From: Rotaria sp. Silwood1
Lineage: Eukaryota; Rotifera; Eurotatoria; Philodinida; Philodinidae
Direction: 5' to 3'
Assembly: GCA_905250075.1 (NCBI GenBank)
Contig: CAJNOP010000012.1
Location: forward strand, 3,584,772-3,648,771
DNA: 64,000 nt
In this document: positions 29,297-41,854 of the stretch, piece after piece
Position numbering within the stretch: the stretch's first letter is position 1
Layout: each line of letters starts with the position of its first letter
The notes under the pieces: model-generated
Told to the model about the DNA's origin: nothing
Seen by the model: the letters and a program-made list of their open reading frames with translations, nothing else
Databases searched by the model: none
Made by a program: the position numbers and the translations under genes

Positions 29297-30280
29297 AGCG
29301 AACGCACTTTACCGAGATGTGTCTTGTAGCTTTCATATCTCGGTCATTTTACGTGCTAATATTGTACTTTTTCTACCATTGAAAAAAAAGCACTAAACTT
29401 TGCATCTAGTGACGTAAAGAAACAAATTTTAATTGTTAAAATAGTTGAGTAGTGAGTGGTAGAAAATCAAAAATAAACAACATTCATTTTATGTACGTTT
29501 TCTTAAAGCAAATGTATCAGCTTAGAACAAGTTAAAAAAAAGGAATGAGTGTAAAATTCACTCATGTTTGCCAGCAAATTTCATCGAAATATTTTTGCAA
29601 TTGGTATCATTTGGTTCTTCATATTCAACTCTATCATATCTTAGTGGCTTAGCTCAATTGATGCTAATTTGAGTTTTCAATTAAATTTTAAAGAAATATA
29701 CTTAATTTTCATCTTTTTCAATTCAGTCTCTTAGTATTTGATAGTTGCGACAATTCTGAAGATACTTGTCAGAAGTGCTGTGAATTTCGATCTTAAAAAG
29801 TAATATATGAATGATATACTCAAGGACACTTAATCTACAGCTAAAATTTTTGTTGTGTTCGCTTTACTGCCATTACACATAAATCCAATGCACAGTATAT
29901 TTCTTTAATATTTAATTAAAAATTCAAATTAGCATTAATTGAGTTGATATGGATCGAATATGGTAGAGCTGAATACGAAATATCAAATGATACCCTTTGT
30001 CAAATAATCCATTGAAATCTTCAAGCAAACATGGATCAATTTTGCACTCATTGCCCTTCTTTGCTTATGCTGCGCTGATGTGTTGGTTTTAGGGCAATGT
30101 ATATACAGCGAACGTTTTAGTTTTTTGATTTTTTACTATTCACTACTCACCTATTTTAACAACTACAAATTGTTACTCTATATCGCAGAATACAAGTTTT
30201 GTGCTGTTTTTCGCAATGTAAAAGTAACAGTTCTAGAATTTAAGAGTCACAATATGCACCTATGTGAAGCGCGTTCGGTT
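29297..30280. mobile_element. Foldback element: two ~390-bp inverted arms around a 190-bp spacer
   Basis: The left arm, about 29297-29701, aligns along its whole length to the reverse complement of the right arm, about 29894-30280. Matching landmarks are GCGAACGC / GCGTTCGG at the tips, GTTAAAATAGTTGAGTAGTGA against CACTACTCACCTATTTTAAC, GGTATCATTTG against CAAATGATACC, and TTAAAGAAATATACT against AGTATATTTCTTTAA at the inner ends. Arms are roughly 70-75% similar by eye, so it is an old insertion. No transposase reading frame lies between the arms. It resembles a foldback or large-MITE DNA transposon. Target duplications were not identified. Confidence 0.75.
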
Positions 30281-31991
30281 TAATGACACTAACTCTAAGT
30301 ACTAATAGCAAGTTACTTAATAAATACGTATAAATATATGCTCGGTATAATTTTATTGCTTTTGGGCAACTTTCATCCATTCAGAAAACTACCCACACAA
30401 ATCTTTCTTATTAGTAACTCATACTTTTAAAGCGATCTTTTCTTCTTTTTATCTTCGTGAAGAAATTTCGAGAATTTCTATATTGACATCACGAAGGACA
30501 TGTTTAATGATTTGTTTACTTTAGAAAAAAACAAGGAAGTTCATCGACGAACATTGATGACAGATCATCTTTGTATCTTCTCGTCGTAAAGTACAGCTAA
30601 GAATTCATCATCAACATATTAGAAAGATGTCAAGGTTTTCTACATGAATCACATCCTACTCTGTCATCTATTGAAGGACATCAGAATGAACGATTGATGT
30701 CATTGAAAGAATAGAATTTCTTTTTCATATTTGTCAGAGTATCAATTTTCGATCGAAAGTATTTAGAGCTAAGCAACCTGTTGATGACATAATAAAACAA
30801 CGTATCTCCGTCGATTATGTTATATAAATTTGAATGGAATACAAATCAACCGAATTATTATTTTTTTCTTATTGAAACTTTATGTAATGAGAATTGACAA
30901 AAAGCAAAAAACTATATGGCTTTCATATCTGAAATTGTTTATTTCTGCACTTTCTGAACTTCTATTTACCAATGACATCATTTATTAAGGTGAGAAAGCT
31001 GATTTGTATACAAGCAATTTACAAGTTCTTACAGTAGATTAGTTTCATGATACACGCGTGTAATATCACCATGTATACAATAAAATGTCATGATAATCTA
31101 TTAATTAAAAATCATTCACTATTACAAAAATGAAACTGAGATTATTAGTACAAAACAGATATTTTTGACAGCATGGTCAGTATTTTACTTTAGTGATTTG
31201 AATATGATACAACTTCATGCAATAAAATCACCATGTAAATTATTAAAATAAAGTGTTTATTCAACAATTCAAAAAGAAGAAAACTATCACACTCAACTTG
31301 AAGTTCGTGTTAAAGGATGTTGAATGCACAAAACACAGTTAAATTTCAATTTTTTTCGGTTCTGAAAAAAGTAAGCAAATACTTCACGTTTTTCGCGCAA
31401 GGTTTGATAAGCATGAATGAAAAGTTATACTATGTCAAGACAGATCTTATATTCGAAATTTTAAACTCTCGAGTATGTTGATATCAGTATTGAATGAAAG
31501 TCAATATTTTTCGAAGTTTAAACGAGACTGAAAACAAATTGACGTCAGGCATTTGATAATGAACCATAGATGTATTAATACGTAAAATCAAAATTTATTT
31601 TTATTTTTATTCCGTTTCAAAAAAAAATTAGATACACGTCATTTGGCTCTCAAATATGACGTATGAGATATCCTATGTCGATACCTTATGATTCATTTTT
31701 TTTTTGGACGGCCTCACGTAGTAGTATTTGTTTTTGTAAAGTATATGAAAAGAAAAAAAAATAACGACAAAAGCATTTAGCCGGATGACGTCCTGAAGAA
31801 TAAGCGGAATAATGTTAGAAATTGACGAGTGTCGATACAAAGTCTGTCATGCTAGATGTTGTTGACTTAGAACAGAACAGAAAAGAAAAAAAGAAAAACG
31901 GCTACAGAAGAGAAGAAAAAAAGCACTCGCGTAGGAAGAAACAGCGAATTCATTTTATCATTCATTCCGTCATTGCCTTAAGAGAAACGTA
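30281..31991. other. Intergenic, 5' flank of the EF-loop protein gene
   Basis: About 1.7 kb A/T-rich, no gene recognised. The lysine-rich frame at 31822-32034 overlaps the promoter below and is not credible. Confidence 0.45.
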
Positions 31992-31999
31992 TATAAATA
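31992..31999 (+). promoter_or_regulatory. TATA box of the EF-loop protein gene
   Basis: TATAAATA lies 68 nt upstream of the predicted start codon at 32067. This leaves room for a short 5' UTR and suggests a focused, possibly strongly regulated promoter. Confidence 0.5.
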
Positions 32000-32066
32000 A
32001 CACAGTCTCCATCGCTATCATACATTATTCTTAAGCTTTTCTATTACCCACAACAACAAAAAAAAC

Positions 32067-33095
32067 ATGAGTAAGTTTTATTGCAGTTTATTTTTATTTT
32101 TTTATCGAATGACCATTGAGCCAAGAAGAAATTCTATGGAAGTATTTATTATGTCAGTCTTTACTTTAGTACGTTACCAAGCGCGATAAATCATTGAAAA
32201 AACACTCCTAATATAAAAGAAAAATCTGTCGTGTTTTTAAGATGAAGGGTTTTGTAAATGACAATCATTGATAAAAAGCAACCTAACATTGAGACATGAT
32301 TTTGTCGTGGAGAATCGATTAAAATAAAAAAAAAACATCCAGATCATAAGCAAAAATATTCTTTTATAATTAAGAAAAGGTTTTTGACTTTTAACGATGG
32401 AAAAATGACAAATAGTTTTGTTTTTAAATATGATGATTTATTGAAGGTTATTACTCTTCAGAATGAAGTGAATTTATAAGAAAAATAATCTATAGAAATT
32501 TTGTTTTGAATAGATTTTATAACAAAACAAATCGAAAAAAAAACAGGTATGGATTTAAATGGTGATGGTGTGATCGGTTCAGGTATGACTTTATTTAAAC
32601 TTAAGTGATAAAAAAAATTTTTAACTTTTAATAATAGGTTATGGACGTGGTGGTTATGGTGGTGGCTATGGACAAGGACACGGTGCTGGAGGAGGCTTGA
32701 TTAATCAATTAGAAAAAGCTACACATATGGATCTTAACGGTGATGGACGTGTTGGTGGTGGTTATGGTCATGCCCCACCTTACAATCAATATGGACCTCC
32801 TGGTTATGCTCCACAATATAATCAATATGGTGGTGCACCACCCTGTCCTTCAAATTATGGTCCATATGGTGGCCCTCCAAACTATAACCAATATGGTGGT
32901 GCTCCTTATCCTCCACAAGTTAATCAATATGGCGGACCTGGATATGGAGCTGCTCCATACCACGGTGGTAGCAGTGGTGGTGGTGGTTTGATTAATCAAT
33001 TGGAAAAAGCTACAGGTATGGATCTCAACGGTGATGGTCGTGTCGGTGGTTCTGGTTATCGTCAACCTCACAATCCATATGGTCATCCTTATTAA
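32067..33095 (+). CDS. Gly/Tyr/Pro-rich protein with three EF-hand-like calcium loops
   Basis: Exons 32067-32070, 32547-32582 and 32638-33095 close in frame at 165 aa. The first coding exon is only ATGA. MDLNGDG occurs three times, each extending to V/I and G as in the DxNxDGxI/V core of an EF-hand loop. Two copies are preceded by an identical helix-like block LINQLEKAT. Between them lies a disordered Gly/Tyr/Pro/Gln/Asn region with NQYGG and YGGPP repeats, like the N-termini of penta-EF-hand proteins or adhesive and cuticle proteins. There is no signal peptide or membrane segment. I recognise no named family; calcium binding is inferred from the loops. A TATA box is upstream and AATAAA is at 33209. 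Confidence 0.85.
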
Positions 33096-33208
33096 AACAA
33101 TACCAGCAATATTATAAACATGAGTTTTTCTCGTTGTAAATTCTACTCTATCTATAAGAATATTAATTAAAGTTTTGAAATGGTTATTGTATATTTTGAG
33201 TTCTATGT

Positions 33209-33214
33209 AATAAA
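33209..33214 (+). promoter_or_regulatory. Poly(A) signal of the EF-loop protein gene
   Basis: AATAAA 114 nt after the stop at 33095. Confidence 0.6.
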
Positions 33215-33284
33215 GCACAACTTAGATCTATGAGAAAATAAAAAGTTTTTGTGATTCTATTTGACTTATAATTTAGTAAAAATA

Positions 33285-33569
33285 TAGATAGAGAGACATA
33301 CTATTATGACGTCTATGCCGAAATTCTGTCGGTCGTTCATCAATCAGATCTATACTATATTCTTTATGTGTCTTCATATCAACCCCCAATATGTCAAAAG
33401 CAGCATAAATACTATACGAACTAACAAGAAAAGTATAACAATAATCTAGTATCATGAATTTTCGAAATATCGAGAACAAATACACATCCAAACTCAAAAG
33501 TCGTTCCAACAGTTTAAGTGAATTGTCACGTACCTGAAGTGTTGAAAATAGATTATTTACCATAAACAA
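33285..33569 (-). pseudogene. Possible orphan exon or gene fragment
   Basis: An open stretch of about 90 residues (VRDNSLKLLERLLSLDVYLF ... SYSIYAAFDILGVDM ... ERPTEFRHRRHN) has protein-like composition and ends at a plausible donor (GTATGTC, near 33292). I find no partner exons nearby on this strand. It is faintly cyclin-box-like, but too weakly to name. It may be a dead exon or chance. Confidence 0.25.
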
Positions 33570-34009
33570 TGACTTCTACTGATAGAAGTAACACACATTA
33601 GGTTTCAATAATCGAGCATTGTGAATCATTAAGCAGCAGAGGACGCGATTTTTCTATGGTCATTTTCAGATATGCTTTGATGCTTCATGAATTACATTAG
33701 ACGTGAATGATCAAAATGAAATAATCATTGCTTACAATACTTTCTCATCCTAATGTGCCTATGATTGATTCAGCTAAAATTTGAGAGATGTTTAGAACAG
33801 AATAGAATGTTGTACACGCATGTTAGTTAGTAAAAATTAGAGTAAAATCTGAACTTCAAATCTTGTACGAGACATATTTTCTCCGAATGAATCTCAAGAG
33901 GAAGAAAAGTTCAAAAACAAACACCTCCAACAAGATTCTTGCAACTTCACTATCGAGCAATACAATTTCATATTTTCTGTTAATTTTTTTAAATCAGAAG
34001 GAACATGAA

Positions 34010-34580
34010 TTAGATTCCTCATGTCACTCTATAAAAGTATAGGACTTCAAAAGCATACCATTTATATAAGATTTGCTGTAACTATATAAGATACTGGTAA
34101 TCTCGAAGAAACATCTTTAGAGTTCTAACGAGTTCTAAAAACAATAGTTCAGATTGTAGGCTGTTGTTATTTCGTGCATGGTATTCGATCAACTTAAATA
34201 AAAAAAATATTTTCACGTTATGAACAACGATGATACATCAAGTTTTCTTCTAAAGAAATGAAAAGACTACGTTTGATTTATTTTTCATCTGTTTCAGACA
34301 TGTATGTTCAGATTATTAGAAATAAACTCAAACTTAATAAAGGTTTTTCAAAAAAAAAAATCGTGTTTTGTTTTTGTTTTTATAGTGCAAACTATTTTTT
34401 CTTCTTATTATTGTTGTATTTACCACACGTCAAAGTATATTAACAAAATATTTACAATCTCAGTGGGAGTAAAATTTGAAACACGATGAAATGCTGTCAT
34501 TGTAAAACAAAAAAGAATCCATCAGCATAGATGTCGGTTTATGAACCGCTACCTATTGTTGATGTCTATCAATAAAAAAT
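34010..34580. repeat. Dispersed repeat, copy A
   Basis: This block aligns in the same orientation to 48760-49310. Shared landmarks include ATTTATATAAGATTT followed by TATAACTA-like sequence, AAGTTTTCTTCTAAAGAAAT against AAGTTTCTTTTGAAGAAACAT, and GTTTATGAACCGCTACCTA against GTTTATGAGTCATCACCTA. It is non-coding and diverged. It is probably an old transposon or duplicated non-coding segment. Confidence 0.55.
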
Positions 34581-36060
34581 TATGTTAATCACAATATATT
34601 TCAATCAGTATAGGAGAATGACAGAGAAAATGTATCTTGAAGTCAGCTGTGTTTCATACTAATTCTGCATCAAATTAGTATCGTGGGTATTCTCGTCATA
34701 ACCCACGAGACGGGAATGGGTATGCTATAAGATATGTATCACAATGTATGACGCAGAAGAAATATTATCAAGGCGTTCTCAAATCCCACGAAAGAAGTGA
34801 GGAAGATGGCAGAGTATATAGTCGAATGACTCATTAGTATGACATATAATCAATTTCAATAATACTTCACGTGATAGAGCATGAAAGGTGCTATAAAGTG
34901 AATATTTTGTTGCAGTTTAGCTTCTGCTGTGCATCTACTGACAAAAGCTTTTAAAAATGAAAATAAAATCAATTAAATCACAACTTATTATTTCGACGAA
35001 AATAAAAAAAACGAAATAGTACGTCTATGTATGGATATGTGAATCTTTTTAAAAGAATCATCACTTTTTTTTGTCGAGCAATATTGGAATATGGGGGAAA
35101 TTCTTGAAAAATAGGACATTATAAGATTGATTTAGTAAAACATAAGAATCATACAAAATATAAGACGACGACAAAGTCAAGAAATGAAAAAATCAAGTGT
35201 AATGCTGTTTTTCTTTGGCCTAAAAGGTACTCTTTTCAATAGTATGTTGGAAGTTAAATTGATTCTTGTTTTTATAACAAAATATTGCTTTTTCTTGACA
35301 AGAAAATTAAGTGAATTGGTCTTTCTTTACTGCCTGGCTAGTTTGAAATACTAAAAAAAAATATCGTTTCAGTTATTTTCTCTGCTAAACTACTATGACC
35401 AGAAATATTTTGAACAAATGATGTCTAAGGCAATCAGTTCATGCATAATTTATGACAATTATGATTAATGTTCTTGCAAAATGATATTTCTTTAAAAAGA
35501 TTGTATTTTTCAAAAATTTTATTTTTTCAAACCCATTCCTTTTTGATATTGACAATTACGAACGTGCTTAGACACTGAGTTAGCACCAACAGATAATTTA
35601 TAAATTAGTAATTTTTCACATTGATTGCATAGGACATATCTATGCTGTATTTTCTTTGCATAAATACAACGCAGATTATTCTATAAAGCTGAATATTTTA
35701 GTGTCACTGTTGGTCCAACGAGTTTTGCTTATCAATTGACTGCTCGATTTTCTTTTCTTTTATTAATATTATGTTCTTTTCAACTAAGCGAAAAGATTTT
35801 TTTTTGTAGACTAGCAGCTCCTCAATGTTAAATGTCTTTGTTGACAAGTATGATGATTGATATTCATATAGGTGAATTTTGAATGATCAACCGTAATTTC
35901 TTTTTGATCAATTTTATTGAAAGTCAAGAAACAGAAAATAGTTTCATTACGACCGGGTACACAAATGTTTCTGATTAAAAAGAATATACACAAAAAGAAA
36001 TTCACCATCATACACAATAATTAATCACTGTGTCATTAACAATAATAATCAAGCTAAAAA
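34581..36060. other. Intergenic, no gene seen
   Basis: About 1.5 kb A/T-rich sequence downstream of the small orphan gene. The frame at 35811-36017 lies antisense in its 3' flank and is not credible. Confidence 0.4.
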
Positions 36061-36068
36061 TAACTTTA

Positions 36069-36419
36069 TTATCTTTGTTGCACAAGTGCATTTTCTAAAC
36101 AAATAAGTACCATAAAAAGTGGTAATAAACTCGTACAATATTCAAATTCTTTATGACTATTAAAATCCACAATATGTTCAGTTCGTATAAGTGCTAAAAT
36201 TGTATTTAAAACATTTTTACCACCAACTTTATCTTCAAGATAAAGACGTAATTTAAATATAATTTCTTCTGGTGTTGCATTTACTTTTTGTGCTTCATGT
36301 ACACAATGAAGACCATCAAGATAATCATCTGTTGTCAACATAGGCATTGGTGGTGTTGATGATGATGAACAACAAGTTGCAGTATGAACACTTTCAGATG
36401 AAAATGATGGATCATTCAT
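36069..36419 (-). CDS. Hypothetical 116-aa protein
   Basis: A single-exon frame with codon choice like the certain genes here. The N-terminus is Ser/Thr/Cys-rich and disordered (SSESVHTATCCSSSSTPP). It is followed by an amphipathic helical part (DDYLDGLHCVHEAQK, EEIIFKLRLYLEDKVGG, NTILALIRTEHIVDF) and a hydrophobic stretch, SLLPLFMVLICLENAL, near the end. An AATAAA overlaps the stop codon (36065-36070 on the minus strand), which supports a real 3' end with a very short UTR. I do not recognise a family. It has no intron, signal peptide or obvious partner gene. Confidence 0.55.
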   Translation of the reverse strand: MNDPSFSSESVHTATCCSSSSTPPMPMLTTDDYLDGLHCVHEAQKVNATPEEIIFKLRLYLEDKVGGKNVLNTILALIRTEHIVDFNSHKEFEYCTSLLPLFMVLICLENALVQQR

Positions 36420-39400
36420 ATTAATTATTCAATCAAAAATAATGTCAAAAAAACTCAATGACTACTTCTTTTGGATTTAAAAAATAAGTTAACGTCCTAT
36501 GATAAAAATAATCGATCGATGATAGCGACATAGAAAGTTTCACCAATGAAAGTTTATAAAATACAGATGACAGTATAATACAAGAGAATTTTCTTGCTTT
36601 TATTAATAATTGAAATATTCGAAGAAAAATAAATATGAATACTAAGAAATATTTTAAATTTGTGTGTAGAAGAATGATATTCTAATCTCTTTGAACCGTA
36701 AAAATTTCGATTAAAAATTGAAATTGAATCGAACGCAATTTTACCTATTTGTTTTCATTGATGTCCGAAATATGATGTAAGTATGTGAGGGATGATAGTA
36801 TTCGCTCTATTGTATAAGCTAAAAAAGATCATATTATGTAATAGAAAAGTCTATTTATCTTATGGTAATAAAGTAACTCTTTCGTACAAATTTTTTCAAG
36901 CATAATTATCCATTTTATCTAATTACTTTTAATCAATGCATCAGCAAAAGACTGTAACTCATGAGTATTTCAGACAAACTCTTTATGATTTATTGCTTTT
37001 GATACTATTACGTTTATACTGACTTTTATTATTGAATCAGTAGAAGCACATTACCTAGTAAATATTTGATGATAGCTAACGTCGTCTATATACAAGCACA
37101 ACATGTTTCATTTGAAATATCACAGATGAACTTCTTCCATATGAATGTAATTGTGATGGATGTTATCTATCTACTTATTTCACTGTTGAATATCAAATTG
37201 AAAATGGTACAAAAATATTCACTACGATTCATATTAATCAGATATCGTGAGGATTATAAATTCGGATATTTTTTTTTATTTACAATCGAGAGATATGTAA
37301 GAGCTTGGTTTTTTTATTTTCAGTATTATCATTTCATATTGGATCTAATAAAAAAAACTTCTGTGTCTAATAGGCTACACTGAAGATTTATTTTATTTCT
37401 TTTTTGTTCATAATATAAGTTTCTATGACCTTTTCTAATTAAGGTTAGCGATAATTACATGTACGTCATTTATCTGAACTAGATGATCAGTGTTCAATCG
37501 TGAACTTCTACTGAAATATTTGCTTCAGCTATGCTTATGGTTGGTTTTGATGAGGCTCATAAAACGAAAAATTTGATCACACAAAGCTTCACGTTGATTC
37601 TTGAATTACTTCCGAACTTTTAGAGTACTTTGTTTTATTTCCGATATGCTCGGACATGTTTTGTAGGTTAATTTTTTCAAGGATTTTTCTTAGATAACAC
37701 TTATTCGGTTTGTTCAAAATGGAAAATATGTATAATTTGCTCTTGTAGAATGACAGAACGAAACGTTCATCCTTTTAGAAAAATGAATCAATATTTTAAT
37801 GACATTAAAATAACATTTTAATGTGTCATTCGAAGGCTTCAACATAGTTGACCTTATTTCTTATATTATGGGAATAAAATACAGATTTTTCTGATATCTG
37901 TCATGTAGATAAATAACTGTTGACCTAAGACATGTTTTACCATGTACAATATCGATAGGGAATCTTTGTTTTTTTTCTAAATATTCATGTATTCAGTAAC
38001 CACATTAATTCTATATACTAATGGCTAGGCTATAAAAAGAATTTTGTTTAGAATTTTATAAACTTTGATGATATTCACTAGCCTAACAAAATAAAAGAAC
38101 GATATGAAAACTCGTAGATGACACAACCTCATGCATTCATACAATGATATAATGTCCATTGAATAGAGAGGTAGAGTGATACAGAAATTAAATTAAATTA
38201 AATAGAACGATATTTGCATGAGTAAAATTAATAATTAGTTTATATTGATCAATATATCTATATCAATTATTAATACCTTCTCAAAACATCACTAATCGGT
38301 ACATTGTATAGAACATCATAAATTAATTAATTTTAAAACAATATTGTTGAAATATGAAAGTGTATGATTATTCATAATTATTACTAATGCTAAAATAACA
38401 ACAATTATCTTCCTATAGTACCTCTTGTTTGCTCAAGGTTTATGAGCATCTTATCTACGAAACTATGTAAAGAAGATAACTTTATCTTTGAAGACAAAAG
38501 TAAATAGTGCAATCTTCTCTAATTAGCGTAGATTCATGCGTAAGAACATTTAACACACGTATAATACACGTCCTGGTATCTGCTAATTCCATAAACATAA
38601 ACCAATATCATCAGAGTACTCTTTGGTAGATTAACTTTTTCTTAATAGTTGATGTAGAAAAAATATATATCAAGTTATGTTCTCCACGATTTATATTTGA
38701 TAAAGGACTATCTGAAAAAGATATGAGTACATTCAATGGTCCGCTGTGATGAATACAGAGGATGCCTTAATTTAGCTGTAAGGATACTGAGAAATATATT
38801 TTTATATTATAGTTAGAATTGTAAGACAACCCATTGGTCGATAATGACGGCTGAAATTTTCTAATAACTTTTGTAAAAACTTTCTCAATGTTGACAAATT
38901 TTAAAAAAAGAAAGAAAACGATGGTAGAGAATTGATTGACAAGAAACTATACGGTAACATCTTCAACAGCTGTTTTAGAATGTCGAAAATTTTCAAAAAA
39001 CCAAAATATCGCTTTTTGTGCTGCAGCGACGGCAATGACTCAATCGATCGACTTACAGCTCTAACTATATTTATGTCCTTCATATAAAATGAGAATTAAT
39101 TATTAGAACCGAGAACGAATTCTTATAATTCTAATTGTCATATATAATAAAAGTAGATTAACTGTCACATCAATGCTCAGTTTAATGAGTATGCTAATAT
39201 TTTTATGGAAAAAAAAATCTTGAATTTATACAAGTGAAATGACTTTCAAATTTTATAATGTGAATTTTTGAATTTATGATTCTGAGTCTATATTTAACAT
39301 AAAATTGTATTCATAAACATCAAAAATTTCTCAATCTTATTATTTAATAATAACAAGAAGTATTTCGACAGAAGAAAAATATATGAGAAATGAGTGGCAC

Positions 39401-41854
39401 TAGTTTTTATGGAAATCATAGAAAGCCAAAAAAATGAAGCGCTAGACGATTAAAAGCATCACTTTCGTCATGTAATGTTATACCCTCGAGCTAATACGCA
39501 GTCGAAAAGAAATAATGCGGAAATTTTTTTTTTTTAATAATTCGTTGTAAAGATATTTTTTTTACATTATTTACTGATTTTATTTGTACATGCATAATTT
39601 ATATAATTAGTAATAACACAATAATTGTATTCTCAAAGTTGATATTCAATCAAAATAGATATTGAATGATTTCTCACATGAAAAAGGTAATAGAGTTATT
39701 TAGACTTTTCTAGTTGATGAACATAATCAAGATCGAATTTATCTATTCCATCAATAACTGAAATGATTTAACTGAAAAAAAAAACAATTACTACGTATTA
39801 AATCTTGCAACCAGAATAGTAAACATATAACAACTTTGAAATAATTATTTTGACATAATGTTTATCTTAATATATTATTCAAAATATTGATAATGACTCT
39901 CCCCAATAAGAGTTGGCAGCTATGATACTTATCGATCAAAAGTAACATATCAGTAAGGACAACGTCTATACAGCCAATAGGTGATTCAAATTGCATATAA
40001 ACTCATTACTTATCTAACTAGTCTATTAGATAAAGCTTAATTTTTTTTCCGTTGTCCTATTATTTCAAATACGTCTAATAAGAAATCATCAGTGGAAAAT
40101 CATCTCTGACATATTAATTATGTGTGATTGTTCTCTAATCATGAATACATCAGATAGCACAGATATGGCTTCGTTCAAATGAGCTTTAGTTCCAATCTCA
40201 AATGATAGTTTCTCATTGTTTTAACATCATTCTCAATGAGGTTGACGTTTTTTTTGTACAATTCAACAGTGTAGTTACAGAAGACGTTGTTAATCATAAC
40301 TCAGTACTTTTACCAATGAAGAAATTGAAAGGAAAAGGTACAACTTAAGTCAAATTCAAGTACTTGTTAAACTTCTCGTGTGTATTTTCATTTTATGACT
40401 TAATCATGTAATAAATGTCTATATAAAGATTACGCTCTTTTTTTCTTGCAATCTTCACCTTAAGTATGTGTACCGGTTGGGTATTAAAAATGGTCAGGAT
40501 GATTAGAAAACTATTTATATTATTCATCATACTACATAATAAAAAAACTAAAATATTGCATAGATTTTGTTGAAAATTTTCAGAAAACACGTAACGCATT
40601 GTGGACAACTATAAGTCTCATGTTCCTTACTTTTTTCGCATTTCAAGAACACGAAACAAAAGAGAAAGTTAAGAATTGAATCACGACAAAGCTTTATTAA
40701 CGAATGAATGTTCATGTTGTAGATCTATGCTATTATTTTTCTTTTAGACATGATGCTCTTGGTACTTGCTTTCTATAAATCAAATAAATCGTTTAATTAT
40801 TTTTTAAATATAATATTAATAAAAGAAAACAAAAGCTTAAAAGATAATTAAATCCAGGTATTAAAAAAGTCCTTAAGATATTTCATCATTCATTTAAATT
40901 GAATCAATATTTTCAATAATCAAATTTCAATTATACGGAAACACAATGAAGTCAGGTGAAGGTTATAGACTCATATTTTTCCATTTGCAATATTCTTCAT
41001 ATTCGATAAATACAAAATCAATATTACTACTCCTTTCATTTGAACAGAATCATACGTGTGAAAGAAATGCAAAGCTTTGTACAAAATTAACCATGATGAA
41101 ATATGTGTCAACATACACTAGCCAACATCGTATTAAATATTCTCATTAAAAAACTTACTTATTCGCATGATCAATTACGTCAAATACGTATATATTTGGC
41201 ACTCAGACGGTTACACATGATTAAAAAATTACAACGCCATCACATTTCAAAAAAAAAATATGCATATAAAAGAAAAGTATTCGTTATTGTGTAGTATAAC
41301 TAAGCGCCAGCTGGATATTGTTTACTTTGTTCAAGATAATGATAGCTAATGATCGACATCTAGCGCTCTCTATTAATAGTTATGTATGGATTGCCTTACT
41401 ATTCGACCAGTCTATCAAGAATTAACATGGTCGTTGTTGGTTATTATATGCATGCATGCGCGAAAAACTCTCTCTCTTCAAAGAAAGAGAATTTTGCTCT
41501 TCACCGTTCGCCAACCAGCGCTTATTGCTGCTCCTGATTTTTTTTCTTCTTTTCTTCTGTCTCTTTTTACTTTGTTTCTTCACTTTGGTAACAGAGCAGA
41601 ATGTATACCGGAGTTCGTTCGTTTGTCTGTCTCCTCTTTTGCGTCTCTCTGTCCCTTTAGTTGACATTTGACATCTGCTGTATACGTATATATATATATA
41701 TATATATGCATTTACTTACTTTCGAGCACAAAAAAAAGTGGGTCACACTATACAATTGAAGGACAATGACGCAGTATATAATCTTTCACTTTATTTTTTT
41801 TTTACTTCAATATTTTCAGATTTTATTTCCAATGAACTAAAATTGGAATCACAA
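36420..41854. other. Long gene-poor interval
   Basis: About 5.4 kb of A/T-rich DNA. Short frames (37066-37383, 38901-39083, 40393-40608, 40946-41294, 41386-41671) are hydrophobic or lysine-rich translations of A/T runs with no domain. A (TA)n microsatellite lies at about 41687-41707. The last 400 bp are locally pyrimidine-rich and presumably include the promoter of the SH3 adaptor gene. Confidence 0.5.
41687..41707. repeat. (TA)n microsatellite
   Basis: About ten TA dinucleotides upstream of the SH3 adaptor gene. Confidence 0.8.

Noticed and set aside
32734..33218. His- or Thr/Ile-rich frames over the EF-loop gene
   Set aside because: Shadow frames of the Gly/Tyr/Pro-rich coding exon in other phases.
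37066..37383. 105-residue hydrophobic frame in the gene-poor interval
   Set aside because: Amino-acid composition follows A/T richness; no helix periodicity, family or exon context.
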